From positions 2,078,522-2,137,155 of the forward strand of contig NZ_WHOY01000031.1 in NCBI RefSeq assembly GCF_009765445.1: a stretch of 58,634 bases of DNA, in the 5' to 3' direction. Position 1 is the stretch's first letter, and every line of letters starts with the position of its first letter. Source of the DNA: Pantoea sp. BAV 3049 (GTDB taxonomy: Bacteria; Pseudomonadota; Gammaproteobacteria; Enterobacterales; Enterobacteriaceae). Both the position numbers and the translations under genes were made by a program. Below, piece after piece: positions 45,190-54,837 of this stretch. The notes beneath the pieces are model-generated. The model was given only the letters and a program-made list of their open reading frames with translations. It was not told where the DNA came from and ran no database searches.

Positions 45190-46017
45190 ATGATGAAAAA
45201 GACCCTGATGGCGCTGGGTGCGCTGTTAATAAGCGCTTCCACGCTGGCCGCCACGCCGTGGCAGTCCATTAGTCAGCCGATAAACGGCAAACCGCAGGCG
45301 ATTGGCGCTTTTGCCAACGGCTGTATCATTGGGGCGCAGCCTTTGCCTCTGGACGCCACGGATTATCAGGTAATGCGTCAGGATCAGCGGCGCTACTTTG
45401 GCCACCCTGATTTGATCATGTTTATTCAGCGCCTTAGCACTCAGGTGCATAACCTGCAGCTGGGTGAAGTGCTGATCGGCGATATGGGGATGGCAGCAGG
45501 CGGACGGTTCAGCAGCGGCCATGCCAGCCATCAGTCCGGTCTGGACGTGGATATCTGGCTGCAACTGCCGAAAACGCGCTGGACTTCAGCAATGCTGCTC
45601 AAACCGCAGCCGCTGGATCTGGTCGCTGCAGACGGAAAAAATGTGGTCGCGCGGCACTGGCAGCCAGAGATTGACAGCCTGATTAAACTGGCGGCGAAAG
45701 ATGACGATGTAACACGTATCTTCGTCAATCCGGCGATTAAAAAGCAGCTTTGTGCCGATGCCGGAGCCGACCGTGACTGGTTGCGCAAAGTGCGTCCGTG
45801 GTTTGGACACCGTGCGCATATGCACGTTCGCCTGCGCTGTCCGGCTGGCAGCCTGGAGTGTGAGGATCAGCCCGCTCCGCCGCCGGGAGATGGCTGTGGT
45901 GCTGAGCTGCAAAGCTGGTTTGCGCCGCCAAAACCTGGCACCGGTGCGCCAGTGAAGCGGACACCGCCGCCGTTGCCGCCTGCCTGCCAGGCTTTGCTGG
46001 ATAAACATCTGCTTTAG
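45190..46017 (+). CDS. mepA: Penicillin-insensitive murein endopeptidase MepA
   Basis: A 275-residue periplasmic protein. A signal peptide ends at TLAA. LAS metallopeptidase motifs are visible: [14 protein letters not shown] and HRAHMHVRL. It splits D-Ala-mDAP cross-links. ATG 45190 lies just after the aroC stop; the adjacent ATG 45193 is equally possible. The C-terminus is Pro-rich, as in E. coli. Confidence 0.94.
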   Translation: MMKKTLMALGALLISASTLAATPWQSISQPINGKPQAIGAFANGCIIGAQPLPLDATDYQVMRQDQRRYFGHPDLIMFIQRLSTQVHNLQLGEVLIGDMGMAAGGRFSSGHASHQSGLDVDIWLQLPKTRWTSAMLLKPQPLDLVAADGKNVVARHWQPEIDSLIKLAAKDDDVTRIFVNPAIKKQLCADAGADRDWLRKVRPWFGHRAHMHVRLRCPAGSLECEDQPAPPPGDGCGAELQSWFAPPKPGTGAPVKRTPPPLPPACQALLDKHLL

Positions 46018-46027
46018 GGACTGAAGA

Positions 46028-46831
46028 ATGGACTGGTTTGTTGTCAGCCCGCTGCTCGTCGGGCTGCTGTTTTTTGTGGCAATGCTGGCTGCATTCATTG
46101 ACTCCATCGCCGGTGGCGGGGGATTACTGACGGTACCGGCGCTGTTGACGATGGGCCTCTCTCCGGCCCAGGCGCTGGCGACCAATAAATTACAATCCAT
46201 TGGCGGATCCTTCTCGGCCAGCCTCTATTTTGTCCGGCGTAAAGCGGTCAATCTTCGCGAGCAAAGACTGAATATCGCCATGGCCTTTATCGGCTCGGTG
46301 AGCGGCGCGGTGCTGATCCAGCACGTTCAGCCGGGCGTGCTGCGTCAGGTGCTGCCGCTGCTGCTGATCTCTATCGGTCTCTATTTTCTGCTGATGCCAA
46401 AAATTGGCGAAGAAGATCGGCACCGTCGCCTGCACGGTCTGCCTTTTGCGCTGGTCGCGGGGGGCTGCGTGGGGTTTTATGATGGTTTCTTCGGTCCCGG
46501 CGCTGGCTCATTTTATGCCCTGGCTTTTGTCACGCTGTGCGGCTATAACCTGGCTAAATCTACCGCTCATGCCAAAGTTCTGAACTTTACCTCCAATCTT
46601 GGCGGCCTGTTATTCTTTATGTTTGGCGGCAAAGTCATCTGGGGGACCGGGCTGGTGATGCTGGTTGGCGCGATCTGTGGTGCAAGGCTGGGGGCGCGTC
46701 TGGTGCTCAGCCGTGGACAGACGCTGATCCGCCCGATGGTGGTGATAGTCTCTGCGGTGATGAGCGCCAAACTGCTGTATGACAGCCACGGCGCAGCGAT
46801 AGCCGAATGGTGCCACCACCTTTTGGGCTGA
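46028..46831 (+). CDS. yfcA: YfcA, TauE/SafE-type membrane transporter
   Basis: A 267-residue inner-membrane protein with about eight spans. The N-terminal FIDSIAGGGGLLTVPALL and the second half YDGFFGPGAGSFYALAF are the paired repeats of the TauE/SafE family (anion export). The substrate is unknown. It is tightly linked to mepA and followed by epmC. Confidence 0.92.
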   Translation: MDWFVVSPLLVGLLFFVAMLAAFIDSIAGGGGLLTVPALLTMGLSPAQALATNKLQSIGGSFSASLYFVRRKAVNLREQRLNIAMAFIGSVSGAVLIQHVQPGVLRQVLPLLLISIGLYFLLMPKIGEEDRHRRLHGLPFALVAGGCVGFYDGFFGPGAGSFYALAFVTLCGYNLAKSTAHAKVLNFTSNLGGLLFFMFGGKVIWGTGLVMLVGAICGARLGARLVLSRGQTLIRPMVVIVSAVMSAKLLYDSHGAAIAEWCHHLLG

Positions 46832-46886
46832 GATAACCCTGGTGCGCCACGGATTTGGCGCGGTATTTTTTTACAGAAGAAAATGA

Positions 46887-47432
46887 ATGAGTCCTTCACA
46901 CCATTATGAGCAGCTGATTGAGATTTTTGACCGCTGCTTTTTTGCAGATTTTCAGACGCGCCTGATTAAAGGCGACGACGAACCGATCTATCTTCCTGCC
47001 GATGAGGAAGTGGATTACCATCGCGTGGTGTTTGCTCACGGCTATTATGCCAGCGCGATGCATGAGATTTCCCACTGGTGTATTGCCGGTAGCGAGAGGC
47101 GTAAACAGGTCGATTTTGGCTATTGGTATTGCCCGGACGGGCGTGATGCTATGACTCAGAGCCAGTTTGAAGTGGTGGAAGTGAAGCCACAGGCGCTGGA
47201 GTGGATGTTTTGTGTTGCGGCGGGGTTTCCCTTCAACGTAAGTTGTGACAATCTCAATGGAGATTGTGAGCCGGATCGCATCGCGTTCCAGCGTAAAGTC
47301 CATGCTCAGGTAATGGCGCAGCTGGAGCAGGGCATTCCCGCCCGGCCAGCCCGTTTTATCGCTGAACTTTGCAAGTATTACTCAACACCCCCGCTGACTG
47401 CGGCACAGTTTCCCTGGCCGGAAGATCTGTGA
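46887..47432 (+). CDS. epmC: Elongation factor P hydroxylase EpmC
   Basis: A 181-residue protein (formerly YfcM) that hydroxylates the modified lysine of EF-P. Metal-binding HEISHW lies near residue 59, followed by DFGYWYCPDGR. The C-terminal part is helical. The length equals the enteric family. Confidence 0.93.
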   Translation: MSPSHHYEQLIEIFDRCFFADFQTRLIKGDDEPIYLPADEEVDYHRVVFAHGYYASAMHEISHWCIAGSERRKQVDFGYWYCPDGRDAMTQSQFEVVEVKPQALEWMFCVAAGFPFNVSCDNLNGDCEPDRIAFQRKVHAQVMAQLEQGIPARPARFIAELCKYYSTPPLTAAQFPWPEDL

Positions 47433-47462
47433 CCAGGGGGAATGGAACGGATAAGGAATTTT

Positions 47463-47744
47463 ATGATCGATGAATTTGAAGCGCGTATCCTGGCCCTGAT
47501 CGACGACATGGTGGAAAGCGCCAGTGACGACGAGCTGTTCGCCAGCGGCTATCTGCGTGGACATCTGACGCTTGCAGTGGCCGAGATTGAACAGTCCGGC
47601 GAGCACACTCCGGAAGCGCTGCAGATTCAGGTACAGAACAGCTTGCAGAATGCTATTCAGGCGGGCGAGCTTTCACCCCGTGACCAGGCGTTGGTGATTG
47701 GTATGTGGGATAATCTGTTCCTGCAGGCGCGTAAGTCAGCCTGA
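47463..47744 (+). CDS. yfcL: YfcL family protein
   Basis: A 93-residue acidic helical protein of unknown function with [20 protein letters not shown] and [18 protein letters not shown], conserved in enterics. AAGGAA precedes ATG 47463. It follows epmC by 30 bases, probably in one operon. Confidence 0.9.
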   Translation: MIDEFEARILALIDDMVESASDDELFASGYLRGHLTLAVAEIEQSGEHTPEALQIQVQNSLQNAIQAGELSPRDQALVIGMWDNLFLQARKSA

Positions 47745-47766
47745 GGGAAGAGGGGAGAACCAGGCT

Positions 47767-47940
47767 GCCAGTAAATCTGGTGCTGGCATGGGAACCTGAT
47801 TGTCACTATATCCGATGCTGGCGTGGGGAACCTGGTGGTTTGTAAATCTGGTGCTGGCGTGGGGAACCAGGTGGTTTGTAAATCTGGTGCTGGCGTGGGG
47901 GACCTGGTCGTCTGTAAATCCGGGGCTGGCACAGGCAACT
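47767..47940. repeat. Degenerate 36-bp tandem repeat, five copies
   Basis: The unit begins GTAAATCTGGTGCTGGCGTG and continues with GGGAACC-AGGTGGTTT. Copies 3 and 4 are nearly identical; 1, 2 and 5 are diverged. The copies abut without spacers. It lies in the 470-base gap between convergent yfcL and mnmC. Both strands have open frames with a 12-residue period, but no start or ribosome site supports them. Confidence 0.9.
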
Positions 47941-48060
47941 CTGACCGCTCATAAAGACGCAAATTACGCCATCCGTGGCAGCTCGACTCGCGCCGTCCAT
48001 GGCGCGAGACGCTTTATTCCTGGCCAGGGTTCCCTGTGCTCTGATCTTCGGTGTAGTCTG

Positions 48061-48116
48061 AAAACTTCAAAACTTCAAAACTTCAAAACTTCAAAACTTC
48101 AAAACTTCAAAACTCC
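48061..48116. repeat. 8-bp tandem repeat, seven copies
   Basis: AAAACTTC is repeated six times without error, followed by AAAACTCC. It is the second, unrelated array in the yfcL-mnmC gap. Nothing else is recognised between 48117 and the mnmC stop. Confidence 0.95.
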
Positions 48117-48214
48117 AGGGCTCAGACTGTCGAACACCGGACCACTCAACGATCAGTAATCAGATGGATAGTGAATCCTTTTTTTTCTGAACGTAAGTTT
48201 CCCAGTGCCGGACT

Positions 48215-50347
48215 CTAAGCCGTTTTCACTTCCTTTCCCTTCAGCAGTTTCCGCACCCAGTAGCGATTTGGATGGGTGGCTGCCAACGTATCCTTATCCA
48301 GTGGGATCGGCTCTCCGCACAATTCCGCAGCCAGCACTTCCGCCGCCAGCGGGCCGCTGCACAACCCTCGTGAACCGAGCGCGCCCAACACGAACAAACC
48401 TTTATGCACCGGTGCCGGTTTCGCTTCCTCTTTATGTTTTACCAGGTCGGCGTACTGTTCCAGCGTTTGCTGATAGTCCGGCAGCGGGCCAAACAGCGGC
48501 AGGTGATCGCGGGAGGCACAGCGCACGCCGACACGGGCGCTACCTTCACTGACGTCCACCTCGTGCGGCCATCCGGCTTCAGGCAGGCAGCGGATCAGTC
48601 GCTCGCGGTTTTCCTGCTGATCGTCTGCGCGATAAGCAGTGGCGCTGTCGGCGCGATGGTAGCTGGCCCCGATGCAGTGATGCTGGTTAGCTGGGTTAAC
48701 CGGGGTGAGATAGCCGTCATAACAGAGCACCTGCTTCAGCGCGCCGAGGGCTGGTGTGGTAGGGATGTGGCTGACCTGACCGCTTACCGCATAGGCTGGC
48801 AGCTTCTCGCTTTGCACAAATGAGGTCAGCGCATGGCCGGTCGCCAGCACCACGTTGCGGTGAGTTTGAGCGGGAAGATCGGCAAAATGCAGCCGCCAGC
48901 CTGATGCATTCTGCGTTGCTGAGTGTGTTGCATCCGGCATTGTTGCCTTTGCGTTATCCGGCATTGTGGCGGCAGGGGCGGAATGACCCCCGCCCGCGAT
49001 CAATGGCCTCAGGGCATTCTCATCGCCGTCGATAAGTGCTTTCATCTCAGTCAGCGTATGCAACCAGTTAATTTTCAGTCCCTGCTGCTCTGCCAGCCGG
49101 AACAGCGCCGGGGTCAGCTGACCTGGCGAGAGCCAGCCGCCCTGTGGATAGGTGATCCCGCCATAGCCGGTTTCCACGCCACACAGCGCTTCTGCTTCCT
49201 CAGTATTTATCGCACAGGCAATCTCTTCCGGCAGCTGCATGGTCAGCATCCGGGCAATTTTGTCGCTGCTTTTCTCATTCCAGCCCAGTTGGGTAACGCC
49301 ACACCAGTCATGATCGAAGTCGACCGTCAACTGGTCATAAACCCGGCGGGCAAAGGTAAACGCGCTGGGGAAGAAGCGGCCCAGAGCCGGATCGTGATGA
49401 TTGAGCAGGGGATAAAGCGCGCCCTGGCGGTTGCCGGAGGCACCCTGAGCAGGTTCATTATCGGCACAGTAAAGCGTGACATTTTTACCACGACGCAGCA
49501 GGGCAAGCGACAGCAGGGCGCTGGCAATGCCGCCGCCGATGATGGCGATATCATCTCCTTCTGCGGATGGCCGTGCATACCAGGGGGCCTGAGCAGGCGT
49601 GCTGACAGCCTGTTCCATCACACCGGCAATCATGTCGCGTTTTGGGCCGAAACCTTTACGTTTCCCGGTGGTAAAACCAGCTTCCTGCAGACCTCTGCGC
49701 ACAAAGCCCGCCGAAGTGAAAGTGGCCAGCGTACAGCCTTTGCGGGCCATTTTCGCCATGCAGGCAAACAGTTCCGGTGTCCACATATCCGGGTTTTTTG
49801 CCGGAGAAAAGCCATCAAGAAACCAGGCATCGACCTGCTGGTGCAGACTGTCATCAAAAGTGTGAATGAGCTGGTTAATATCGCCAAACCACAAGTCAAG
49901 CGTCACGCGGCCCCCGTCCAGCAGCAGGCGATGGCAGCCGGGCAGGGCAACCGGCCACTGTTTGCGCAGGGCCGCTGCATAGTCTGACAGCTCTGGCCAG
50001 CTGGCATGCGCGCTGGCAAGGTCACTGACGTTTAACGGATATTTCTCACAGCTGATGAAGTGTAAACGCTGTAGCCTGGAGTCTGGTTGCGCGGCCCGAA
50101 AATCATTAAACGCCTGCCAGAGGGTCAAAAAGTTCAGCCCGGTACCAAAACCGGTCTCGGCAGTGACCAATAACTCTCGCGGATGTGTGGCAAACCGATC
50201 GGGCAAATTGTTGCCGCCCAGAAACACGTGTCGCGTCTCCTCCAGGCCATTCTCATTGGAGAAATAGACGTCGCCAAACGCTCGGGATACAGGTGTACCC
50301 TGTTCATTCCAGCTCAGTTCAGCATGCTCGATCGGGGTTATTTTCAC
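48215..50347 (-). CDS. mnmC: tRNA 5-methylaminomethyl-2-thiouridine biosynthesis bifunctional protein MnmC
   Basis: A 710-residue two-domain enzyme. The N-terminal SAM methyltransferase ([35 protein letters not shown]) is followed from about residue 265 by the FAD oxidoreductase ([29 protein letters not shown]). It completes mnm5s2U34 in tRNAs. It is about 40 residues longer than E. coli MnmC; most of the excess is a low-complexity insertion near residues 450-490 with repeated ATMPD units. Confidence 0.94.
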   Translation of the reverse strand: MKITPIEHAELSWNEQGTPVSRAFGDVYFSNENGLEETRHVFLGGNNLPDRFATHPRELLVTAETGFGTGLNFLTLWQAFNDFRAAQPDSRLQRLHFISCEKYPLNVSDLASAHASWPELSDYAAALRKQWPVALPGCHRLLLDGGRVTLDLWFGDINQLIHTFDDSLHQQVDAWFLDGFSPAKNPDMWTPELFACMAKMARKGCTLATFTSAGFVRRGLQEAGFTTGKRKGFGPKRDMIAGVMEQAVSTPAQAPWYARPSAEGDDIAIIGGGIASALLSLALLRRGKNVTLYCADNEPAQGASGNRQGALYPLLNHHDPALGRFFPSAFTFARRVYDQLTVDFDHDWCGVTQLGWNEKSSDKIARMLTMQLPEEIACAINTEEAEALCGVETGYGGITYPQGGWLSPGQLTPALFRLAEQQGLKINWLHTLTEMKALIDGDENALRPLIAGGGHSAPAATMPDNAKATMPDATHSATQNASGWRLHFADLPAQTHRNVVLATGHALTSFVQSEKLPAYAVSGQVSHIPTTPALGALKQVLCYDGYLTPVNPANQHHCIGASYHRADSATAYRADDQQENRERLIRCLPEAGWPHEVDVSEGSARVGVRCASRDHLPLFGPLPDYQQTLEQYADLVKHKEEAKPAPVHKGLFVLGALGSRGLCSGPLAAEVLAAELCGEPIPLDKDTLAATHPNRYWVRKLLKGKEVKTA

Positions 50348-50423
50348 GGCAGAAGCTCAGTTATCAGGCGGTGCCGCGATTGTAACGGTGTGAGCCAGCC
50401 CACGCAAATTTACAAAAGTTAAC

Positions 50424-50440
50424 CGCTGATCGGACTTGTT
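50424..50440 (+). promoter_or_regulatory. FadR-like site upstream of fabB
   Basis: CGCTGATCGGACTTGTT differs from the FadR consensus (ANCTGGTCNGACNTGTT) at only two fixed positions. In E. coli, FadR activates fabB, and the distance here suits that. Confidence 0.7.
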
Positions 50441-50442
50441 CG

Positions 50443-50458
50443 GCTTACAACTGTAAGC
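50443..50458 (+). promoter_or_regulatory. FabR-like palindrome upstream of fabB
   Basis: GCTTACAACTGTAAGC is a perfect inverted repeat directly after the FadR site. It resembles, from memory, the FabR operator of E. coli fabB in place and form, with changed half-sites. Confidence 0.55.
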
Positions 50459-50504
50459 TAAAGTGCCTGTCGAATCCTAATATAAGCAGTGAAAGAGGTA
50501 TTGA

Positions 50505-51731
50505 ATGAAACGTGCAGTGATTACTGGCCTGGGTATCGTTTCCAGCATTGGTAATAACCAAGAGGAAGTCCTCGCGTCTCTGCGTGAAGGACGCTCCGGC
50601 ATTACCTTCTCTCAGGAGCTGAAAGATTCCGGCATGCGTAGTCACGTCTGGGGTAACGTCAAGCTGTCCAAAGACGAAATCTCCAGCCTCATTGACCGTA
50701 AAGTTCTGCGTTTTATGAGCGATGCGTCCATTTATGCTTATATCTCTATGCTGGAAGCGGTGAAAGACTCCGGCCTGACCGCTGAGCAATACCAGAACAA
50801 CCCACGTGTGGGTCTGGTTGCCGGTTCAGGCGGCGGTTCGCCGTTCTATCAGGCAGCAAGCGTGGACGGCATGCGTGCTAAAGGTCTGCGCGGCGTTGGT
50901 CCGTATATGGTGACCAAAGCAATGGCTTCCGGCGTCTCTGCCTGCCTGGCAACCCCGTTCAAAATTCACGGTGTGAACTACTCCATCAGCTCAGCCTGCG
51001 CCACTTCTGCACACTGTATCGGTAACGCGGTAGAGCAGATCCAACTGGGCAAACAGGACGTGGTCTTTGCCGGTGGTGGTGAAGAGCTGGTCTGGGAAAT
51101 GTCCTGCGAATTTGATGCGATGGGTGCACTGTCCACCAAATATAACGACACGCCAGAAAAAGCGTCCCGTACTTACGATACCAGCCGTGACGGCTTCGTT
51201 ATCGCTGGCGGCGGCGGCATGGTCGTGGTTGAAGAGCTGGAGCATGCGCTGGCTCGTGGCGCGCATATCTACGCTGAAGTGGTGGGCTACGGCGCAACTT
51301 CCGATGGCGCAGATATGGTTGCTCCATCAGGCGAAGGCGCAATGCGCTGTATGCGTCTGGCGATGCAGGGTGTGGATACGCCAATCGACTACCTGAACAC
51401 CCACGGTACCTCTACTCCGGTCGGAGACGTGAAGGAGCTGGGTGCCATCCGTGAAGTCTTCCCGGACAACACGCCGGCCATGTCTGCCACTAAAGCAATG
51501 ACCGGGCACTCTCTGGGGGCGGCTGGCGTGCAGGAAGCGATTTACTCGCTGCTGATGCTGGAGCACGGTTTTATCGCGCCAAGCATCAACATCGACGAGC
51601 TGGATCCCGCTGCTGAAGGTCTGAATATCGTGACTAAACCAACCGAGCAGAAACTGAAGACTGTCATGTCTAACAGCTTCGGTTTTGGTGGCACCAACGC
51701 CACTCTGGTTATGCGTAAACTGGACGCATAA
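50505..51731 (+). CDS. fabB: 3-oxoacyl-ACP synthase I FabB
   Basis: A 408-residue condensing enzyme essential for unsaturated fatty acids. The catalytic Cys lies in [13 protein letters not shown] (around residue 165), with His in [11 protein letters not shown] and GHSLGAAG. Conserved throughout against E. coli. RBS AAAGAGG precedes ATG 50505. It is divergent from mnmC. Confidence 0.97.
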   Translation: MKRAVITGLGIVSSIGNNQEEVLASLREGRSGITFSQELKDSGMRSHVWGNVKLSKDEISSLIDRKVLRFMSDASIYAYISMLEAVKDSGLTAEQYQNNPRVGLVAGSGGGSPFYQAASVDGMRAKGLRGVGPYMVTKAMASGVSACLATPFKIHGVNYSISSACATSAHCIGNAVEQIQLGKQDVVFAGGGEELVWEMSCEFDAMGALSTKYNDTPEKASRTYDTSRDGFVIAGGGGMVVVEELEHALARGAHIYAEVVGYGATSDGADMVAPSGEGAMRCMRLAMQGVDTPIDYLNTHGTSTPVGDVKELGAIREVFPDNTPAMSATKAMTGHSLGAAGVQEAIYSLLMLEHGFIAPSINIDELDPAAEGLNIVTKPTEQKLKTVMSNSFGFGGTNATLVMRKLDA

Positions 51732-51739
51732 ATTCTGGC

Positions 51740-51808
51740 GGGCCGGAGACATCCGGCCCCTGGAAGTGAGATGCATCTGTGTTTCCGGGCGGGATCTATT
51801 CCGCCCGG
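51740..51808. terminator. Two GC-rich hairpins between fabB and the YjbR-like gene
   Basis: GGGCCGGA pairs with TCCGGCCC (51740-51759), and CCGGGCGG pairs with CCGCCCGG (51786-51808). Neither has a clear T-tract, but the place between convergent genes suggests termination or transcript protection. Confidence 0.55.
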
Positions 51809-51819
51809 TTATCCGGACT

Positions 51820-52191
51820 TCAGGTTTCTCTTTTCACCATCGGCCGCTGTTTTTTCGGCAGACCGGCGACCACCAGATCGTAAGACTCCTCGACCAACTG
51901 CTGTACTAACCCTTCTGAAATTTGCTCACCCGCATAGATCGAAATCCAGTGGCGCTTATTCATATGGTAGGCCGCATGGATGCTGTCGTAAATTGCCCGC
52001 TGGAGCAGGGAATTCTCCGGGTCGCACTTGAGATTCACAATCCTTTCGCCGCGAACCTGAGCCATCAGCGCAAACATCTTCCCGCGCACCTTGAACACCT
52101 CATATTCCGGGCCGAAAGGATAGCAAAGCTCTGCCAGCGGCTGGGCCTGAGCGACTCTTATCGCCGTCTCCTGAATCTGTTTTCCGTCCAT
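51820..52191 (-). CDS. MmcQ/YjbR family protein
   Basis: A 123-residue protein with AELCYPFGPEYEVFKVRGKMFAL, LKCDPENSLLQRAIYDSI and HMNKRHWISIY, the pattern of the YjbR (CyaY-like fold) family. Members are possible DNA-binding proteins of unknown role. It follows the kinase gene on the same strand by 44 bases, but its relation to that operon is unclear. Confidence 0.85.
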   Translation of the reverse strand: MDGKQIQETAIRVAQAQPLAELCYPFGPEYEVFKVRGKMFALMAQVRGERIVNLKCDPENSLLQRAIYDSIHAAYHMNKRHWISIYAGEQISEGLVQQLVEESYDLVVAGLPKKQRPMVKRET

Positions 52192-52235
52192 TGTTGCTGC
52201 TCTCTGTGCCAGGATCTGCCTTGCAGGCTAGCACA

Positions 52236-53870
52236 TTACCCCTCCTGCATCATCTGGCGGTACTTCATATGGTCGTGATACATCTCACGGAATACGCGGT
52301 ATTTCTGGTCGTAATAATGCTTGATCTCATTGGTCTGCGGCGTCACGGTTTTGCCGATGCGGCTCATGGCGTTCATCGCCTCCGGCAGTGAGTCGTAAAG
52401 CCCGGCGGCTACCGTGCCCATCATCGCGCCTCCCAGCAGCATCGCCTCACTCTCTTCCGGCAGCAGCATGGCGCAGCCGGTAGCGTTGGCATGCTCCTGC
52501 ACGAACACCGGATTTTTAGTCCCGCCGCCGCTGGCCATAATGGTGTCAATGCTGTAACCGCTCTGATTCATCGTTTCGATGATGTGCCGTGCGCCCAGTG
52601 CTATCGCCTGAATGGTCGCCAGATAGTGCAGCGCCATATCCTCCGGCGTGCGCGACAGCTTCAGCCCGGTCAGAATGCCGGTCAGGTTCGGATTGGCGCG
52701 TGGGGAACGGTTGCCGTGGAAATAGGGCAGCATATGAATATCGCGGGTCAGGAAAGCGATCTTTTCCGGTTCGCCGGCCAGTTTGCGTAGCACATCATTC
52801 AGCATCTCATAGATGGTTTTGCCCTGCGCCTTGCCCTGTTCGCGCAGGCTGGCGTAGCAGGGATGGGACTGGATCATATGGTCAATCAGCGCACCGGTGG
52901 CCGACTGGCCGCCTTCGTTCAGCCAGAAATCCGGCAGTACCGCAGAATAATAGGGTCCCCAGACGCCTTTGATAAAGCGTGCCTCGCGGGATATCGCCAT
53001 ATGACCGGTAGAGGTGCCGCCAATCAGCGCGATACGGCGGTCGAAGTCGGCGTGTTCTCCCGAGGCTCCGGCCGCGCCAAGCGTTCCGAGGCTTCCGGCA
53101 TGGGCATCGATGATCGACACGCTGACAGCTGTACCGGGCAATAGGCCCATTTCACTGGCGGCACGTTGCGTCAGGCCGTGGCCCAGCGGCTCGCCCATAG
53201 TTTTTACGTCGCTGCCGATTTTCGCTGCATCATGCTCAAGCAAATCTTCCAACCCGATCTGGCGGAAGTAGCTGGCATCCCAGCTGTTCTCATGGCCCAT
53301 ATAGGTCCATTTGCACACCAGCGAACAAAGCGAGCGGGTTTCATCCTGTGTCGCCCGCCAGGTGAGAAAGTCCGGCAGATCGAACAGATGGCCGATATTC
53401 TGCCAGCTGTTGGGCATATGCTGCTTCAGCCACAGCAGTTTTGGTGTCTGCATTTCAGGCGAGATCACGCCGCCGACATAATCCAGCACGCGGTGTTTAG
53501 TGGCATTGATTCGTTCCGCCTGCACAATCGCCCGGTGATCCATCCACACGATAATATTCTGCTCGCTACGCCCGGATGGGCTGACCGTCAGCGGCTTGCC
53601 CTCTTTATCCAGAACCACCAGTGAACAGGTGGCATCAAAGCCGATGCCTTTAATCTGCACCGGATTGATATTGCTCTGGTTCACCGCATCCCGCACCGCC
53701 TGGCAGACTGCCTGCCAGATATTGTCCGAGGACTGCTCGACAAAATCAGCCTGTGGCCGGAACAGTTCAATCTCCCGGCTGGCCTGGCCCATCATCCGGC
53801 CCTGCGGATCAAAAATACCCGCCCTGGCGCTGCCGGTCCCCACATCCACTCCCAGATAGTAACTTGTCAT
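52236..53870 (-). CDS. FGGY-family pentulose kinase
   Basis: A 544-residue sugar kinase. The N-terminal phosphate-binding GVDVGTGSARAGIF, the middle VWMDHRAIVQAERINAT and the C-terminal MASGGGTKNPVFVQ are FGGY landmarks. It belongs to the ribulokinase-like (D-ribulose type) branch rather than to glycerol or xylulose kinases, judged by eye. As the last gene of an ABC sugar operon, it probably phosphorylates the imported sugar or a product of it. No dehydrogenase or isomerase gene is within the window. Confidence 0.85.
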   Translation of the reverse strand: MTSYYLGVDVGTGSARAGIFDPQGRMMGQASREIELFRPQADFVEQSSDNIWQAVCQAVRDAVNQSNINPVQIKGIGFDATCSLVVLDKEGKPLTVSPSGRSEQNIIVWMDHRAIVQAERINATKHRVLDYVGGVISPEMQTPKLLWLKQHMPNSWQNIGHLFDLPDFLTWRATQDETRSLCSLVCKWTYMGHENSWDASYFRQIGLEDLLEHDAAKIGSDVKTMGEPLGHGLTQRAASEMGLLPGTAVSVSIIDAHAGSLGTLGAAGASGEHADFDRRIALIGGTSTGHMAISREARFIKGVWGPYYSAVLPDFWLNEGGQSATGALIDHMIQSHPCYASLREQGKAQGKTIYEMLNDVLRKLAGEPEKIAFLTRDIHMLPYFHGNRSPRANPNLTGILTGLKLSRTPEDMALHYLATIQAIALGARHIIETMNQSGYSIDTIMASGGGTKNPVFVQEHANATGCAMLLPEESEAMLLGGAMMGTVAAGLYDSLPEAMNAMSRIGKTVTPQTNEIKHYYDQKYRVFREMYHDHMKYRQMMQEG

Positions 53871-53885
53871 TGTTAGCCTCGACCG

Positions 53886-54836
53886 TCAGGTTCTGCGATT
53901 CTGCAACGCAATAAACAGGATAAGCACGCCGCCCCAGAGTGCCATGGTGAGGTAACTGCTCACCCCCAGCAGATTAAGCCCGCTCTCCAGCATTTGTAAT
54001 ACGATCAGCGCCAGTACCAGACCAATGACCCGGCCAAACCCGCCATCCGGGTTCACGCCGCCCAGTACAGAGGCCAGAATGGTGATCAACAGCCAGGATT
54101 CGCCGTAGCCCGCCTTGGCCGAGTTGAACATCGACATCATCAGCAGGGCAGCGCCCCAGCTGAGCAGGGCGGAAACCACATAGACGGTAATCTGCACTCT
54201 GGCTGTGTTGATACCGCTAAAGCGGGTGGCCTGCTCATTCGAACCGAGCAGATAGATACTGCGGCCCAGCGTGGTCTGTTCCAGCAGCACCCACAGCCCG
54301 AAGGCCACCAGCAGAAACAGCAGCAGGGCAAAGGGAATGCCCAGGACATCCCCGTTGCCAAGGAACTGAATAAACGGCGGAAAGCCGGAAATCACTGCGC
54401 CGTTAGAGATCAGAATATTCAGCCCGGCAATCAACGTCATGGTACCCAGCGTGGCGAGGATCGGTGACACACCCACCACGGCTATCAACAGGCCGTTAAG
54501 CACGCCAATCGCCACTGCCAGCAGCGCGCCAGCGAGCAGAGCCAGCAGTAGAAACTGCGGTCCGGGATGGGCAACAATGATCGCACCCATCAACAGCGAG
54601 CAGGCATTGGCGCTGGCAATGATTGACAGGTTGATGCCGCCGGTGAGCATGGTGATGCCCATTCCCAGCGCCAGCAGGCCCAACACCGGCAGCTGGGTGG
54701 CGATAGACTGGAAATTACCGAGGCTGAAGAAGCGGCTGCCCAGCGTAAGGGAAAACAGTGCCAGCACCACCACAATCATCAGCAGTTGCAGGCGGATAAT
54801 CCGGTCGCCGGGTAATGCTCTGATTAATGTGCTCAT
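53886..54836 (-). CDS. Sugar ABC transporter permease (second)
   Basis: A 316-residue RbsC-like permease with about nine membrane spans, including LGMGITMLTGGINLS and the cytoplasmic ATPase-contact loop SNEQATRFSGINTARV. It probably pairs with the other permease as a heterodimer. It starts two bases beyond the stop of the upstream permease. Confidence 0.88.
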   Translation of the reverse strand: MSTLIRALPGDRIIRLQLLMIVVVLALFSLTLGSRFFSLGNFQSIATQLPVLGLLALGMGITMLTGGINLSIIASANACSLLMGAIIVAHPGPQFLLLALLAGALLAVAIGVLNGLLIAVVGVSPILATLGTMTLIAGLNILISNGAVISGFPPFIQFLGNGDVLGIPFALLLFLLVAFGLWVLLEQTTLGRSIYLLGSNEQATRFSGINTARVQITVYVVSALLSWGAALLMMSMFNSAKAGYGESWLLITILASVLGGVNPDGGFGRVIGLVLALIVLQMLESGLNLLGVSSYLTMALWGGVLILFIALQNRRT

Positions 54837-54837
54837 G

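Noticed and set aside
47767..47940. 36-bp repeats as a CRISPR array
   Set aside because: Copies abut with no spacers between them, and there are no cas genes nearby.
47800..48159. ORF running through the 36-bp repeats, and its minus-strand partner with Pro-rich 12-residue repeats
   Set aside because: The period is a by-product of a unit divisible by three; no ribosome site and no conserved domain. Kept only as a finding about repeats.
52191..52236. Assignment of the YjbR-like gene to the sugar operon
   Set aside because: Same strand and a short gap, but the family has no link to sugar transport, and no evidence of cotranscription is visible.
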